Shown: positions 32,392 to 41,039 of the stretch, piece after piece
Layout of the letters: every line of letters starts with the position of its first letter
Position numbering within the stretch: the stretch's first letter is position 1
Assembly (NCBI GenBank): GCA_900770345.1
Contig: CAAGKF010000368.1
Span: 1-41,039 of the forward strand
Length of the DNA: 41,039 nucleotides
Direction of reading: 5' to 3'
Source: Lachnospiraceae bacterium
GTDB taxonomy: Bacteria > Bacillota > Clostridia > Lachnospirales > Lachnospiraceae
The notes under the pieces: model-generated
What the model saw: the letters and a program-made list of their open reading frames with translations, nothing else
Database searches by the model: none
Told to the model about the DNA's origin: nothing
Program-made: the position numbers and the translations under genes

Positions 32392-33876
32392 ATGCCAGTA
32401 TTTGATTTCAGCAGCGCACCGGATGAGAAAAAAGCTCCCGAGTGCACCTATACTATCTTTCGCTCCAATGAATCTACACCTTCTCCCGAGAAGCCTATTT
32501 TCCTTCTGGACAACAAAAAACGTTCCTGGAAACATCACTCCTGCGGCGTTTTTGCAAATCCCAGCAAGCGTACGGCCTTTGAGTTTAAAGAGGAGGAGGG
32601 ACCAGTAAGCTCTGATATCCTTCAGATTGATGCCCGTTTTGTGAGCCTGCTCCGATGGTTAGGTGAAAACCACATCAGTGTCCGTCTGTCAGGTGAAAAT
32701 CGCGGGGACGGATATGCTGTCTATAAGATCCGTGAGACTGCCTTCGGAGGAGGGACAAAGCTTTCTGCTGAAGACGGCTTTCTCCAGTTCATGATCGACA
32801 GACTGCTGGCAAGCAGCGCACCTTCAGAAGAGCAGACGGATGAGGAGCAGGATGAGCTGGGCGACAGCATGAAGCTTACCAGTCTTCAGAGTATTACGGA
32901 TTTTATGACCTGCGCCGGCAGGACACTGCCCGACAATATCCGTCTCTGGGCCCGGAGGAACCTTGCCGTTGCCCGCTCCCACGAGGTAACGCCGGAGGAA
33001 AGACGCCACGCCCAGCGTGCTCTCTCCATCATGATGAACATACAGTGGAAGCACAATTATTTTGAATCCATCGATCCCGATGAGGCCCGCAGGATCCTGG
33101 ACGAAGAGCTTTACGGCATGGAACGGGTAAAGCAGAGGATCATCGAAACCATCATCCAGATCAACCGTACCCACACGCTTCCTGCCTACGGACTTCTTCT
33201 GGTGGGACCGGCAGGAACAGGAAAGTCCCAGATTGCCTACGCGGTGGCCCGTATCCTGAAGCTGCCCTGGACCACCCTGGATATGAGCTCCATCAATGAT
33301 CCGGAGCAGCTGACCGGCAGTTCCCGGATCTATACCAACGCAAAGCCGGGTATCATTATGGAGGCATTTTCCATGGCCGGTGAATCCAATCTGGTCTTTA
33401 TCATCAACGAGCTGGATAAAGCATCCTCCGGAAAAGGCAATGGAAATCCCGCCGATGTACTCCTGACGCTGCTTGACAATCTGGGATTTACGGACAACTA
33501 TATTGAGTGTACTGTTCCCACAGTAGGTGTATATCCCATCGCCACCGCCAACGATAAGAGCCAGATCAGCGCCCCCCTGATGTCACGTTTCGCCGTGATC
33601 GACATCCCGGACTATACACCGGAAGAAAAAAAGATCATTTTCTCCCGTTATGCCCTTCCAAAGGTACTGAAGCGTATGGGACTGCAGGAAAAAGAATGTG
33701 TGGTGACAGAAGAAGCTTTGGACGCCGTCATCCAGGTTTATTCCCATACCTCCGGCATCCGTGATCTGGAACAGGCTGCAGAGCATATGGCCGCAAACGC
33801 TCTTTATCAGATCGAAGTAAACCATGTCTCCGCTGTTGTTTTTGAGGCGGATATGGTGAGGGAGCTGCTTGCATAA
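32392..33876 (+). CDS. Lon-like AAA ATPase without protease domain
   Basis: 494 residues from ATG at 32392, with AAAGGAG 9 bases upstream. The first 220 residues are of unknown fold. From about 240 the protein resembles the Lon ATPase module: Walker A GPAGTGKS (272-279), DPEQLTGSSRIYTNAKPGIIMEAFSMAG, Walker B LVFIINELDK (334-343), sensor-1 IATAND, LMSRF, and the helical lid GIRDLEQAAEHMA. The Lon Ser-Lys protease domain is absent. Walker B has Asn339 instead of the usual Asp, while Glu340 is kept. It may be an unfoldase or chaperone. It stands alone and converges on the GH3 gene. Confidence 0.85.
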   Translation: MPVFDFSSAPDEKKAPECTYTIFRSNESTPSPEKPIFLLDNKKRSWKHHSCGVFANPSKRTAFEFKEEEGPVSSDILQIDARFVSLLRWLGENHISVRLSGENRGDGYAVYKIRETAFGGGTKLSAEDGFLQFMIDRLLASSAPSEEQTDEEQDELGDSMKLTSLQSITDFMTCAGRTLPDNIRLWARRNLAVARSHEVTPEERRHAQRALSIMMNIQWKHNYFESIDPDEARRILDEELYGMERVKQRIIETIIQINRTHTLPAYGLLLVGPAGTGKSQIAYAVARILKLPWTTLDMSSINDPEQLTGSSRIYTNAKPGIIMEAFSMAGESNLVFIINELDKASSGKGNGNPADVLLTLLDNLGFTDNYIECTVPTVGVYPIATANDKSQISAPLMSRFAVIDIPDYTPEEKKIIFSRYALPKVLKRMGLQEKECVVTEEALDAVIQVYSHTSGIRDLEQAAEHMAANALYQIEVNHVSAVVFEADMVRELLA

Positions 33877-33921
33877 AACTTTATTTGCAAATGACCATAT
33901 GAAAACATGCGCCGCCAGGCG

Positions 33922-33969
33922 AACACAGAAGGAGCGCCGCGAATCTCTTCGCAACGCTCCTTCTGTGTT
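33922..33969. terminator. Long perfect hairpin between converging genes
   Basis: AACACAGAAGGAGCG (33922-33936) is perfectly inverted at 33955-33969 with an 18-base loop. No clear T run follows on either strand, so it may be an atypical terminator or an mRNA 3'-end protecting structure. Confidence 0.6.
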
Positions 33970-34013
33970 ATGATGATATTTTTAGGAGAGAACCATTTAT
34001 CCGCTGATTATAA

Positions 34014-37000
34014 TTACGGGATCCATACTCCGTCCGCTCCCACACGGCAGCCGTCCGGCGTTTCTGTATCTGTCAGAAGATGTCCCAGAGCTTCACCCGG
34101 TACCTCGCTGAAATAGTACCATTTTCCATTGATCAGATGCCAGCCCACATACATATAGCCCTGTGTTCCGTCTGCATGAGGATGGAGATAATACATATGA
34201 TCCCCGTCCTTCAGCCAGCCGGTTGCCATATAGCCGTCTGCGTCAAAATAGTACCAGCTTCTGATATGGTTCCAGACCAGCTGCTTCCACTGTCCTGCCG
34301 GCCAGGTGTGGTCTGTATACTCAAACCACCAGCCCTTGTCATCGTGCTTCCAGGTACCTGCGGTGTTGGGAGCAGAGGTATATACTCTGCCGCCTGATCC
34401 GGAACCGCCGCCTGTTCCGCTGCTGTGACTTCCGCCGGAACCACTGCCAAAACCGCCTGTTCCGGGTTCGGCCTCAGAACCATCGCCTGTTCCGGGCTTG
34501 TCTGTATCACCCGGATCGACGGGAGTCTCCCCGCCTTCTCCGTATTCCAGGCCAAAACCAAATTCATAGTAGTTTCCGTCTGTGTCACGGTAAGCGTAGG
34601 CTTTTCCGTTTCCATCCTTCATATTCTCCGGCATATACCGATCTTTTACATATCCCGGAATGTCATTGTGAGATACGCATATGCCGTCTTCATTAACCTC
34701 AATTACAGAATCGTCTTTAGGCAGAGTCAGCGGCAGTCTTCCTGAAGGATTAACTTCCCCGGTGATCACGTCCATAGTTGCGGACGGCAGGGTATAGAAG
34801 CCTGCAAGCATTGCGTCAGAACAGGTTTCCACGTTGCCCACCAGCCATGCAAGGCTGACGTTCACGCTGCTGATCACCTTTCCGCCGTTTGCGTGTACCG
34901 CATCCGCGATCTCCTGAATCAGATCAGCCTCGCTGATGGTAGAGATCAGGTGTGTACCGCTTACCGGTTTTCCGTCTTCTACATTCGGGATTTCCTTATT
35001 TGTGCAGATGCCAAGCTCAAGGAAGCCTTCCGTGGCATTAAAGGTCTCACCGGAGGACGGATATACAAAAAGCAGGGCATAGTCTGCATTTGTATAATTA
35101 TCTGTCACCTTAATACCGCGCTCGCCAAGCCCCAGGCCCTCGATCAGTTCGGCCGTTTTCTCCCTGATCAGAGCGTCATCCTTTACACCTTCATCATCGT
35201 CTGCCATTCCAAACCAATGTACATAAACGGCCTTCCCTTTCAGCTTTTCCTCTGTCAGCGGAAGCAGCCCGTCCGTATTCTTTAACAGAACCACTGACTT
35301 CTGGTGTGCTTCTTCAATCGCGGGATTGCTCCTGGCTTCTGCCACTACACTTTCCGCTTCATCCGGATCCCGGTAAGGATTCTCAAACAGACCAAGCTCA
35401 AACATCTCTTTGAGGAGACGTACATTAGCCTCATTCAGGCGTCCCTCTGTCAGAGTAATCTGCTCAGCGCTGTAGCCTTCCGGAATCTCATCCGCGTGGC
35501 TGTCATAATAGCCGGTCCTTCCTCTCAGCACTGCTTTGACAATAGAGGACGTATTATGGGTATCTCCGATGATATCCGTGCCTGCGTTGACAGCGAGAGC
35601 ACTCTTCATGGAAACATCCTCAAAGTGATCAACACCCCAGTCCATATTTCCGATGATACCGCTGTCACTGTTCACATATCCCTTAAATCCAAGCTGTTCG
35701 CGAAGAATATTCGTAATAAATTCCCTGTTGAATGCGAAGCCCACCAGATTAGTGGGGATTACATTTCCATTTTCATCATACTGTTTTTCGCTTCTGTCCA
35801 GTGCGGGGATCGCATAATAAGGCATGATGGAGGATGCATTTTTCTCTGCTGCTCTCTCAAATGCCGGGAGATGGTATTCCTGCAGACTGTTTTCCGTCTG
35901 ATACATGTTCCATTTGCCTTCCGCGTAATGGGGATCAAAACCGTTCTCCCTCGCACCGCCGCCAGGAAAATGTTTGATAGTCAGAGCCACACCATCAGGC
36001 TGCACGCCTTCGTCACTCTTCTGAAAGCCTTCAACAACCTCACCGATGATATCTGCGTTCAGTTCGGGATTCTCACTGAATGCGCCATAGCTTCTCTGCC
36101 ATCTCGGATCTGTCACGGTATCCGCCATGTACATATAGCCTTTCTTTAAACCGCTGGCATTCCACTCGTCTCCTGCTGTCTCGGCAAATTCCCTGATCAG
36201 GCTGTCGCTCAGGTCAGCGCCGTTCTGCCAGTCTTTGATCACAGCTGCCGCCAGTCCCAGAGTTCCGGGCCATGTGGAGAATACGCCGATAGCGTCATTC
36301 ATTCCGAAGGTCTCCTCACCGTTCTCATTTCTGGAGTTGGAGGCCACGATCACCGGAATGCCCAGTCTGTCGTTCTCTGCCACCAGGTTCATCTGATTGA
36401 TCCATTCCGCCATATTTCCCGCGGAAGGATTCTCCCGCGCGATGAAATGCCTCATGCGCAGTCCTCTGATAGCAGCTGTAGTTCCAACATATGCTTCATT
36501 TCCGAAGATACTTGTCAGTCCGATTTTTTTCATGATTTCCACCGGAATATAGGTCTCATTCAGAAGGCCGCTGGCATCCGTAGTCATATCCTGGAGCTTT
36601 CCGAACATTTTAGTGTAGTCGCCGCCTTTTCCCATGATCTTTGTATTGATCATCATCATGCCGGCCTTATCCCACAGGGTCATTTTCTCAACCAGGTCTC
36701 TGGCCCGTGTCTCAGAATCATAGTGCCAGTCTTCGTAGATATCCACCCAGTTGTTGCCGTTGGAGTCCTTATAGAACTCCCCGTCTTTTTCAATAATATT
36801 TCTCATGGTTGCGCCGATGATCGGACCGCCGTCATTTTCCTGATATTTTATCACATCGCTCCAGGTCGGCAGGCTGAGCAGCGATTTCAGCGTCGGTACA
36901 GTGCTGTCCAGAGAGTTCAGAACGCTCAGCTTGTTGGGTTCATCCAGCTCCTGAATTTCATCCACGCCTATACCGTTCACAAGGAAACCGGCAAACCGGC

Positions 37001-39380
37001 TGAATACAGAATAATAGGTGTAGGCGTCTGCCTTATCATCCTTCTCAATGCCCAGAACAAGCTCACAGGGCATACCGTCCAGCAGCGTGCCTGCCGCCGT
37101 GGCCGTCTGGCTGATGATATCCCACAAAAGGCCTGACTCCTTCCTTGCGGGAATCCCTTCTCCCTCTGTCACGTTCCAGCTTCCGCCCTTCTGTTCCGCC
37201 GCTTCCGGATCTGCTGTGATTCCGATGAAAGCGATTCCCTCTGCTTTCAGCTTCGTGATATCGAATGGTGTATCCTCTTTTGTAATCAGCTCAATCACTG
37301 CTTTTCCGCTGAATTCCTCCGGGATGCACACTCTGATATAGTTTTCATAAGGCACATCCGCCGTTTTGATATACGGAATATTCTCAAAGAGTACACCGTA
37401 AATGTTGGCAGTTCCGCTTGCCTTATATATGATCTCGCAGCAGCCGTCCTTCTGCTCCTTTGAAATCTCCGTAAGCTCCGGAAGACGCTGCATGGATGTC
37501 TCGATTTCGTCAAACCAGGATGCACGGTACCCGAAAATCGGCTGATTCAGAGCAATCTCCTCGATTTTTTCCGCTTCTTCCCCGATCAGATAGCCTTCTG
37601 ATACCAGATCCTCCAGAGCTGACCGGAAGCTTTCCACATATTCATCACGGCTTACATACATTTCTTCCATCTCTTCCTCAGAGAGATATACCATAGAGCC
37701 GCCAATCTCAGAATCCTTATCATTGGCATGCTCATAATACTTTGCAAGAGGAACCGCGATCTGAGGCGGCAGGATTCCGTTCAGCAGATTCCCATAGGAG
37801 TCTCTTCCGTTCTCATCTGTCTGAATCTCATCAGCAGCAAAGCCCTCCGGCATACTTCCGCCTTCTGACCAGCCGATCAGATTGTCAAGAACGGAATTGA
37901 TATAGGCATTCATGGTCAGGTCTGTCCTGGTGTTGGGCCGCTTTGTCTCTTTGTCCATCTTCATTTCAGGAGCATCCGCAGCTCCCTTTCCTGCCCGGAA
38001 CTCAATCCAGGCTGCCGGAGCTGCCGGAAGGTCTGCGGAATCGTAAGACGCACCAACAACCAGATAATAACGGTATTTATTTTCATCGGTATCAGAATTT
38101 TCTCCGATATACTCCGATTTGAATTCTCCCTCGCCGGTGATCACCACAAAGGGGACCGGTGAGTCGTAAGGCTTCTTGTCCTGTCTCTTCTGATTCCTGC
38201 TGCCGATCGGAGCGTCTTCCAGGCTGCCTGCCACATTTACAAAGCCGTCGTAAACGGAAACGCCGTTCTCATCCTCTGAGATGCCCGCCGCATTTGCCTG
38301 TCCAAAGCAATTTACAAAGGTATTGATCAGGCTTCCTGCCTCAGATGCACCCAGCAGATAGACCTTGTCCGCACTGGCTCCGCCCAGAAGGGAGCTTCCT
38401 TCCTCATCCTTCAGCATAACGCCAAGCTGACCCAGCATATCCCAGATCAGACCGTTTCTGTCCTCCTCAGACAGGCCGCTGCCGCCCCATTTCAGGATGC
38501 CGTAACGATCAGAATCGAATTTTTTCAATGTCTTCAGGCTGTCTGTGTCAGCGGTGATGCCCACGTAAGCATATCCGTTCCGCATAAAGTAATCACAGCT
38601 TCTTGCCCAGACAGCAGCATCTGGCCTGCTGCTTTCCTTCAGCAGATCCACAAATACCTTTCCGGAGAAACTGCCCATATCCTCAGGCATATACACGATC
38701 ACACGGTTAATATAGCTTTCATCGGAGCCGGAGCGCCTGGAAGCGCTGCTTCCTGTAGCTTTTTTATAAGAGCTCCGCACCACAGTATTTCCCTTTTCCA
38801 GCCCATAAATCCCGGCTTTTCCTTTCAGGAAATATTCCTTCTCCTGATAGCCGTAAATATCTTCAAAACCTGTTTCCCCCATTGTCCTTCCGGCCTTCTG
38901 GCTGAAATACGGAAAACTGCTCTGTGTGTCCGCAACCGGTATCCCCGCAGAAACTTCATTTCCATTTACATCCGCGAACACAGGCACACTGCGGTAGGCA
39001 TCCAGGACGGCATTCAGAGTATCCTCATCCAGTGGACTGTTTTTCCGTGCCGCCTCGCTCCTTGTGGCACTGGAGGAGGTAGCTGCTGCCGCAGCTGCAT
39101 TTGATGCGGTAGCTGTCTTCACACTCTTTTCCGCTGGCTCCGTTTCGTCATCCCGGTCTTTCCGTTTTGCCTCAGAAGCGCTTGCCTTGTCCTGTTCCTC
39201 ACGGCTTGCCTCGGAACTGCTGGCGGTCCGTTCTTCCCCGTCATCATCAGAATCCCGGTTTGCCGCATAGGCGTTCAACAGCCAGCGGGTATTTTCCTGA
39301 GGCATCCCGCCTGCCGTACTGCCGCCTGCCAGCGATATGGCCAGAGCCATAGCGACAGCAGACTTATATTTCATTTTCAT
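34014..39380 (-). CDS. Giant exported protein: alpha/beta-hydrolase-like domains, GH3 glycosidase, cell-wall-binding repeats
   Basis: 1788 residues from MKMKYKSAVAMALAISLAGG; GGGG lies 9 bases upstream, and an earlier ATG lacks a good ribosome site. The signal peptide ends near residue 40 (AYA). Residues 42-125 are Ser/Glu/Lys-rich and disordered. About 218-480 resemble the PF20091 alpha/beta-hydrolase family (YVGITAD, IWDMLGQ, LLGASEAGSLINTFVN with Ser346, VYDGFV). About 666-830 repeat this fold (IRVCIPEEFSGKAVIEL, LLWDIISQ) but have lost the serine. About 880-1600 are glycoside hydrolase family 3, with KHFPGGG and the nucleophile Asp1239 (GFKGYVNSDSG). A Gly/Ser linker (about 1615-1672) leads to aromatic choline-binding-type repeats (GWWFEYTDHTW, SWYYFDADGYMATGWLKDG, GKWYYFSE). 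It probably cleaves a glycan or ester while held on the cell wall. Confidence 0.88.
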   Translation of the reverse strand: MKMKYKSAVAMALAISLAGGSTAGGMPQENTRWLLNAYAANRDSDDDGEERTASSSEASREEQDKASASEAKRKDRDDETEPAEKSVKTATASNAAAAAATSSSATRSEAARKNSPLDEDTLNAVLDAYRSVPVFADVNGNEVSAGIPVADTQSSFPYFSQKAGRTMGETGFEDIYGYQEKEYFLKGKAGIYGLEKGNTVVRSSYKKATGSSASRRSGSDESYINRVIVYMPEDMGSFSGKVFVDLLKESSRPDAAVWARSCDYFMRNGYAYVGITADTDSLKTLKKFDSDRYGILKWGGSGLSEEDRNGLIWDMLGQLGVMLKDEEGSSLLGGASADKVYLLGASEAGSLINTFVNCFGQANAAGISEDENGVSVYDGFVNVAGSLEDAPIGSRNQKRQDKKPYDSPVPFVVITGEGEFKSEYIGENSDTDENKYRYYLVVGASYDSADLPAAPAAWIEFRAGKGAADAPEMKMDKETKRPNTRTDLTMNAYINSVLDNLIGWSEGGSMPEGFAADEIQTDENGRDSYGNLLNGILPPQIAVPLAKYYEHANDKDSEIGGSMVYLSEEEMEEMYVSRDEYVESFRSALEDLVSEGYLIGEEAEKIEEIALNQPIFGYRASWFDEIETSMQRLPELTEISKEQKDGCCEIIYKASGTANIYGVLFENIPYIKTADVPYENYIRVCIPEEFSGKAVIELITKEDTPFDITKLKAEGIAFIGITADPEAAEQKGGSWNVTEGEGIPARKESGLLWDIISQTATAAGTLLDGMPCELVLGIEKDDKADAYTYYSVFSRFAGFLVNGIGVDEIQELDEPNKLSVLNSLDSTVPTLKSLLSLPTWSDVIKYQENDGGPIIGATMRNIIEKDGEFYKDSNGNNWVDIYEDWHYDSETRARDLVEKMTLWDKAGMMMINTKIMGKGGDYTKMFGKLQDMTTDASGLLNETYIPVEIMKKIGLTSIFGNEAYVGTTAAIRGLRMRHFIARENPSAGNMAEWINQMNLVAENDRLGIPVIVASNSRNENGEETFGMNDAIGVFSTWPGTLGLAAAVIKDWQNGADLSDSLIREFAETAGDEWNASGLKKGYMYMADTVTDPRWQRSYGAFSENPELNADIIGEVVEGFQKSDEGVQPDGVALTIKHFPGGGARENGFDPHYAEGKWNMYQTENSLQEYHLPAFERAAEKNASSIMPYYAIPALDRSEKQYDENGNVIPTNLVGFAFNREFITNILREQLGFKGYVNSDSGIIGNMDWGVDHFEDVSMKSALAVNAGTDIIGDTHNTSSIVKAVLRGRTGYYDSHADEIPEGYSAEQITLTEGRLNEANVRLLKEMFELGLFENPYRDPDEAESVVAEARSNPAIEEAHQKSVVLLKNTDGLLPLTEEKLKGKAVYVHWFGMADDDEGVKDDALIREKTAELIEGLGLGERGIKVTDNYTNADYALLFVYPSSGETFNATEGFLELGICTNKEIPNVEDGKPVSGTHLISTISEADLIQEIADAVHANGGKVISSVNVSLAWLVGNVETCSDAMLAGFYTLPSATMDVITGEVNPSGRLPLTLPKDDSVIEVNEDGICVSHNDIPGYVKDRYMPENMKDGNGKAYAYRDTDGNYYEFGFGLEYGEGGETPVDPGDTDKPGTGDGSEAEPGTGGFGSGSGGSHSSGTGGGSGSGGRVYTSAPNTAGTWKHDDKGWWFEYTDHTWPAGQWKQLVWNHIRSWYYFDADGYMATGWLKDGDHMYYLHPHADGTQGYMYVGWHLINGKWYYFSEVPGEALGHLLTDTETPDGCRVGADGVWIP

Positions 39381-39472
39381 ACAACGTTTCCCCTTTTCTC
39401 TCTCTTTTTTTCTGACCATTCTTACCCTCTAATCATCCCTTCTCCTTTTATTCGCGGATATAAGCCGCTGTA

Positions 39473-39488
39473 TTCAATACTAATTGAA
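39473..39488. promoter_or_regulatory. Operator-like inverted repeat between the GH3 and AraC genes
   Basis: TTCAAT-ACTA-ATTGAA is a perfect 6-bp inverted repeat in the 186-base divergent gap. It could bind the adjacent AraC regulator. Confidence 0.4.
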
Positions 39489-39520
39489 AATTCTTCTTAG
39501 GAGATAGGACAATCTTATGG

Positions 39521-39526
39521 TATAAT
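39521..39526 (+). promoter_or_regulatory. Extended -10 box of the AraC gene
   Basis: TGGTATAAT, 41 bases before the AraC start codon; TTAGGA 18 bases upstream is a weak -35. Confidence 0.55.
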
Positions 39527-39566
39527 AGCACTATCTTATTTTAATTTCAGAGCAGGGGGAGAAATA

Positions 39567-40763
39567 ATGAATTCTTATACAGATCTGGATATGATACATG
39601 ATTTTCTTAAAAAAACAGCCGGTGTGGATATTCACTATATAAAAAATTCTTCGTCGGCGCTGCAGCAGTATGACTGCATCCTGGCAGGCAGCATGAAGAA
39701 AGGGGAGCTGATTCCGGAGATACTGAAAGAGCACCGCATTTATCATATCTGTGATGCCTTTTCTCTCAGCTATACCATAACCTGTCACAAAAACCGGGAG
39801 TATCCTCTCACCATCATCGGTCCTTTTCTGAAATCAGAGCCCAATGACAGTTTTCTGATCTCTGTAATGAGCCAGAATCGCATGCATCCTAATGTAAAAA
39901 AACAGCTGAGAGATTATTATGAACACATTCCTGTTGTAAACGCTTCCCTTGTATGCTATCTGGCCGGCGTGATCGCCAACTATTTTCATGGTGCCGAAAT
40001 GGATCTGTCTATTGTCCCTCTTGACTACACTTCTGTGATCAGCGGTATCGGGGACCCATTTTATTCAGATTCAGAGAACAGCACCCTGATCAACAATTTT
40101 AACAATGAATTTCCCAATAAGGAGCTGATCCACCATTTTGTCCGTCATGGAAATCTGAAAAATGCGGTAGCTGCTTATGATTCCGTTGTCAGAAGCCTCG
40201 AAGTCCATAATCCTGATATGAAACTGAACCAGGCTCAGAAATACAGCTATTCCCTGAACGCCATCTGTCATCACGCTGCTTATGAAGGCGGCGTTCCCAT
40301 AGCTGTTCTGGATTTTATTTCTGAAAAAAACCTGAAGGAGATCGACAGCAGTGCTTCTGTTTCTGCGCTTCGCGAAATCAATAACCGGGCCCTTTTTGAA
40401 TATGCCACGATCGTTCGTTATCTTCATCTGAAACACTATAGCCGGCCGGTTCAGAGAGTGATCGAATATATTTTCATCAACCTGAACAGAGAACTGACTC
40501 TGACAGAGCTAGCGGCATCCATCAAAGTAAGCCCCAGCTATCTTTCTGCTCTTTTTAAAAAAGAAACCGGACGTTCTCCCATCGCTTTTGTGATCGAGAA
40601 AAAAATTTTTTACGCCTGCCAGCTTCTCCGTGAAACCCCTATGTCCGTGCAGGAGATCGCACAATATCTGGGTTACCGGGATACCAGCTATTTTTCACGT
40701 GTCTTCCGCAAAATAAAACATGTGACGCCTCAGGCCTACAGGAAAGATCCTGCAAATAAATAA
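39567..40763 (+). CDS. AraC family transcriptional regulator
   Basis: 398 residues, with GGGGGAG 5 bases before the ATG. The first 290 residues form an uncharacterised sensor region seen in clostridial AraC proteins (HICDAFSLSYTITCHKNREYPLTIIGPFL). The last 100 residues carry two helix-turn-helix motifs (LTELAASIKVSPSYLSALFKKETGRSP and VQEIAQYLGYRDTSYFSRVFRKIKHVTPQAYR). It is divergent from the giant GH3 gene and is its most likely regulator. Confidence 0.92.
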   Translation: MNSYTDLDMIHDFLKKTAGVDIHYIKNSSSALQQYDCILAGSMKKGELIPEILKEHRIYHICDAFSLSYTITCHKNREYPLTIIGPFLKSEPNDSFLISVMSQNRMHPNVKKQLRDYYEHIPVVNASLVCYLAGVIANYFHGAEMDLSIVPLDYTSVISGIGDPFYSDSENSTLINNFNNEFPNKELIHHFVRHGNLKNAVAAYDSVVRSLEVHNPDMKLNQAQKYSYSLNAICHHAAYEGGVPIAVLDFISEKNLKEIDSSASVSALREINNRALFEYATIVRYLHLKHYSRPVQRVIEYIFINLNRELTLTELAASIKVSPSYLSALFKKETGRSPIAFVIEKKIFYACQLLRETPMSVQEIAQYLGYRDTSYFSRVFRKIKHVTPQAYRKDPANK

Positions 40764-40787
40764 AAAGCCTGGTTTTTACCAGGCTTT
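40764..40787 (+). terminator. Terminator of the AraC gene
   Basis: AAAGCCTGGT pairs with ACCAGGCTTT around TTTT, directly after the TAA; the T run is short on the plus strand, while on the minus strand the hairpin may end the tRNA transcript (TTTTTA follows). Confidence 0.82.
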
Positions 40788-40793
40788 AAATAC

Positions 40794-40864
40794 AGCAGAT
40801 GACGGGAATCGAACCCGCCTCCTCAGCTTGGGAAGCTGATATTCTACCGATGAACTACATCTGC
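40794..40864 (-). tRNA. tRNA-Gly (anticodon CCC)
   Basis: The minus strand gives a complete cloverleaf: acceptor GCAGATG with CATCTGC, D arm GTTCATCGGTAGAAT, anticodon stem TCAGC/GCTGA with loop TTCCCAA, and T arm CGGGTTCGATTCCCG. The anticodon is CCC, which reads GGG. CCA is not encoded. Length is 71 bases, normal for tRNA-Gly. Confidence 0.96.
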
Positions 40865-40875
40865 ACAATACAAAC

Positions 40876-40903
40876 ATTATACCACATTTTCCTTAAATTG
40901 CAA
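40876..40903 (-). promoter_or_regulatory. Promoter of tRNA-Gly
   Basis: The minus strand reads TTGCAA (40898-40903), 16 bases, TATAAT (40876-40881) with an extended TGG before it, about 12 bases upstream of the tRNA. Confidence 0.75.
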
Positions 40904-40962
40904 GCCCCGTTTTGCTTTGTTTCCACAAAACCGACTCCATAAACGGAACATTCATAAGCCTG

Positions 40963-41033
40963 AACCCGGAGTTTTCCGAATTTGTACAGTCTTTCTCTCC
41001 GGCTGCCGCACAAAATACAGAAAACTCCAGGTT
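40963..41033. repeat. Long inverted repeat at the window end
   Basis: AACCCGGAGTTTTC (40963-40976) is inverted at 41020-41033 with one mismatch, around a 43-base loop. Inside, TTTGT and ACAAA can extend the stem. No gene covers it. It could be a small RNA, a mobile repeat unit or a terminator of a gene beyond the window. Confidence 0.5.
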
Positions 41034-41039
41034 TACGCA

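Noticed and set aside
34380..34460. Repetitive stretch resembling short tandem repeats or a CRISPR
   Set aside because: It encodes the Gly/Ser-rich linker of the GH3 protein; there are no regularly spaced identical repeats with unique spacers. No CRISPR array was seen anywhere in the window.
35304..36149. 281-residue plus-strand open frame
   Set aside because: It lies antisense to the GH3 coding region, has no ribosome site, and its translation has no recognisable motif; it is a by-product of codon bias.

Overview
The window looks like a chromosomal segment of a spore-forming, low-to-mid GC Firmicute of the Clostridia, most likely Lachnospiraceae-like. This is inferred from an alpha/beta-type small acid-soluble spore protein, a two-subunit [4Fe-4S] L-serine dehydratase, a YesM/YesN-type two-component pair beside an ABC transporter, a mannose-family PTS with ManO (DUF956), strong AGGAGG ribosome binding sites, and choline-binding-type cell-wall repeats. 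Species cannot be read from the sequence.

Layout. 1-600: the 3' end of a SASP gene and a decayed hxlB-like (6-phospho-3-hexuloisomerase) remnant. 598-3260: sdaAB-sdaAA (serine to pyruvate plus ammonia), divergent from a LysR regulator; the sdaAB promoter overlaps a possible LysR operator and is followed by a leader with an intrinsic terminator. 3300-5420: a decay zone with a LacI-type sensor domain lacking its DNA-binding part, an enolase-superfamily gene with a nonsense codon and a frameshift fused in frame to half of a short-chain dehydrogenase, and a frameshifted surface protein.

5516-16276: a peptide-scavenging island. It holds an M42 aminopeptidase, the D-aminopeptidase DppA, a complete Opp/Dpp/Gsi-type importer (two ATPases, two permeases), two tandem GsiB-like binding lipoproteins, each with its own promoter, and a divergent peptidase C26 (gamma-glutamyl hydrolase) gene. 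Together these could import and cleave small peptides, perhaps gamma-glutamyl or D-amino-acid-containing ones.

16455-19589: a mannose-type PTS (EIIAB, EIIC, EIID) plus ManO. 19793-23256: ROK sugar kinase, recG and a nitroreductase, all on one strand. 23357-24566: an AraC regulator divergent from a tiny two-peptide transcription unit. 24614-31340: an Fbp-like ABC importer with a YesN/YesM two-component system. 31475-32310: a PPOX-fold flavoprotein gene behind an FMN riboswitch. 32392-33876: a Lon-like AAA ATPase without a protease domain. 34014-40763: a 1788-residue exported protein joining alpha/beta-hydrolase-like domains, a GH3 glycosidase and cell-wall-binding repeats, divergent from an AraC regulator. 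40794-40864: tRNA-Gly(CCC). The last bases hold an unexplained long inverted repeat.
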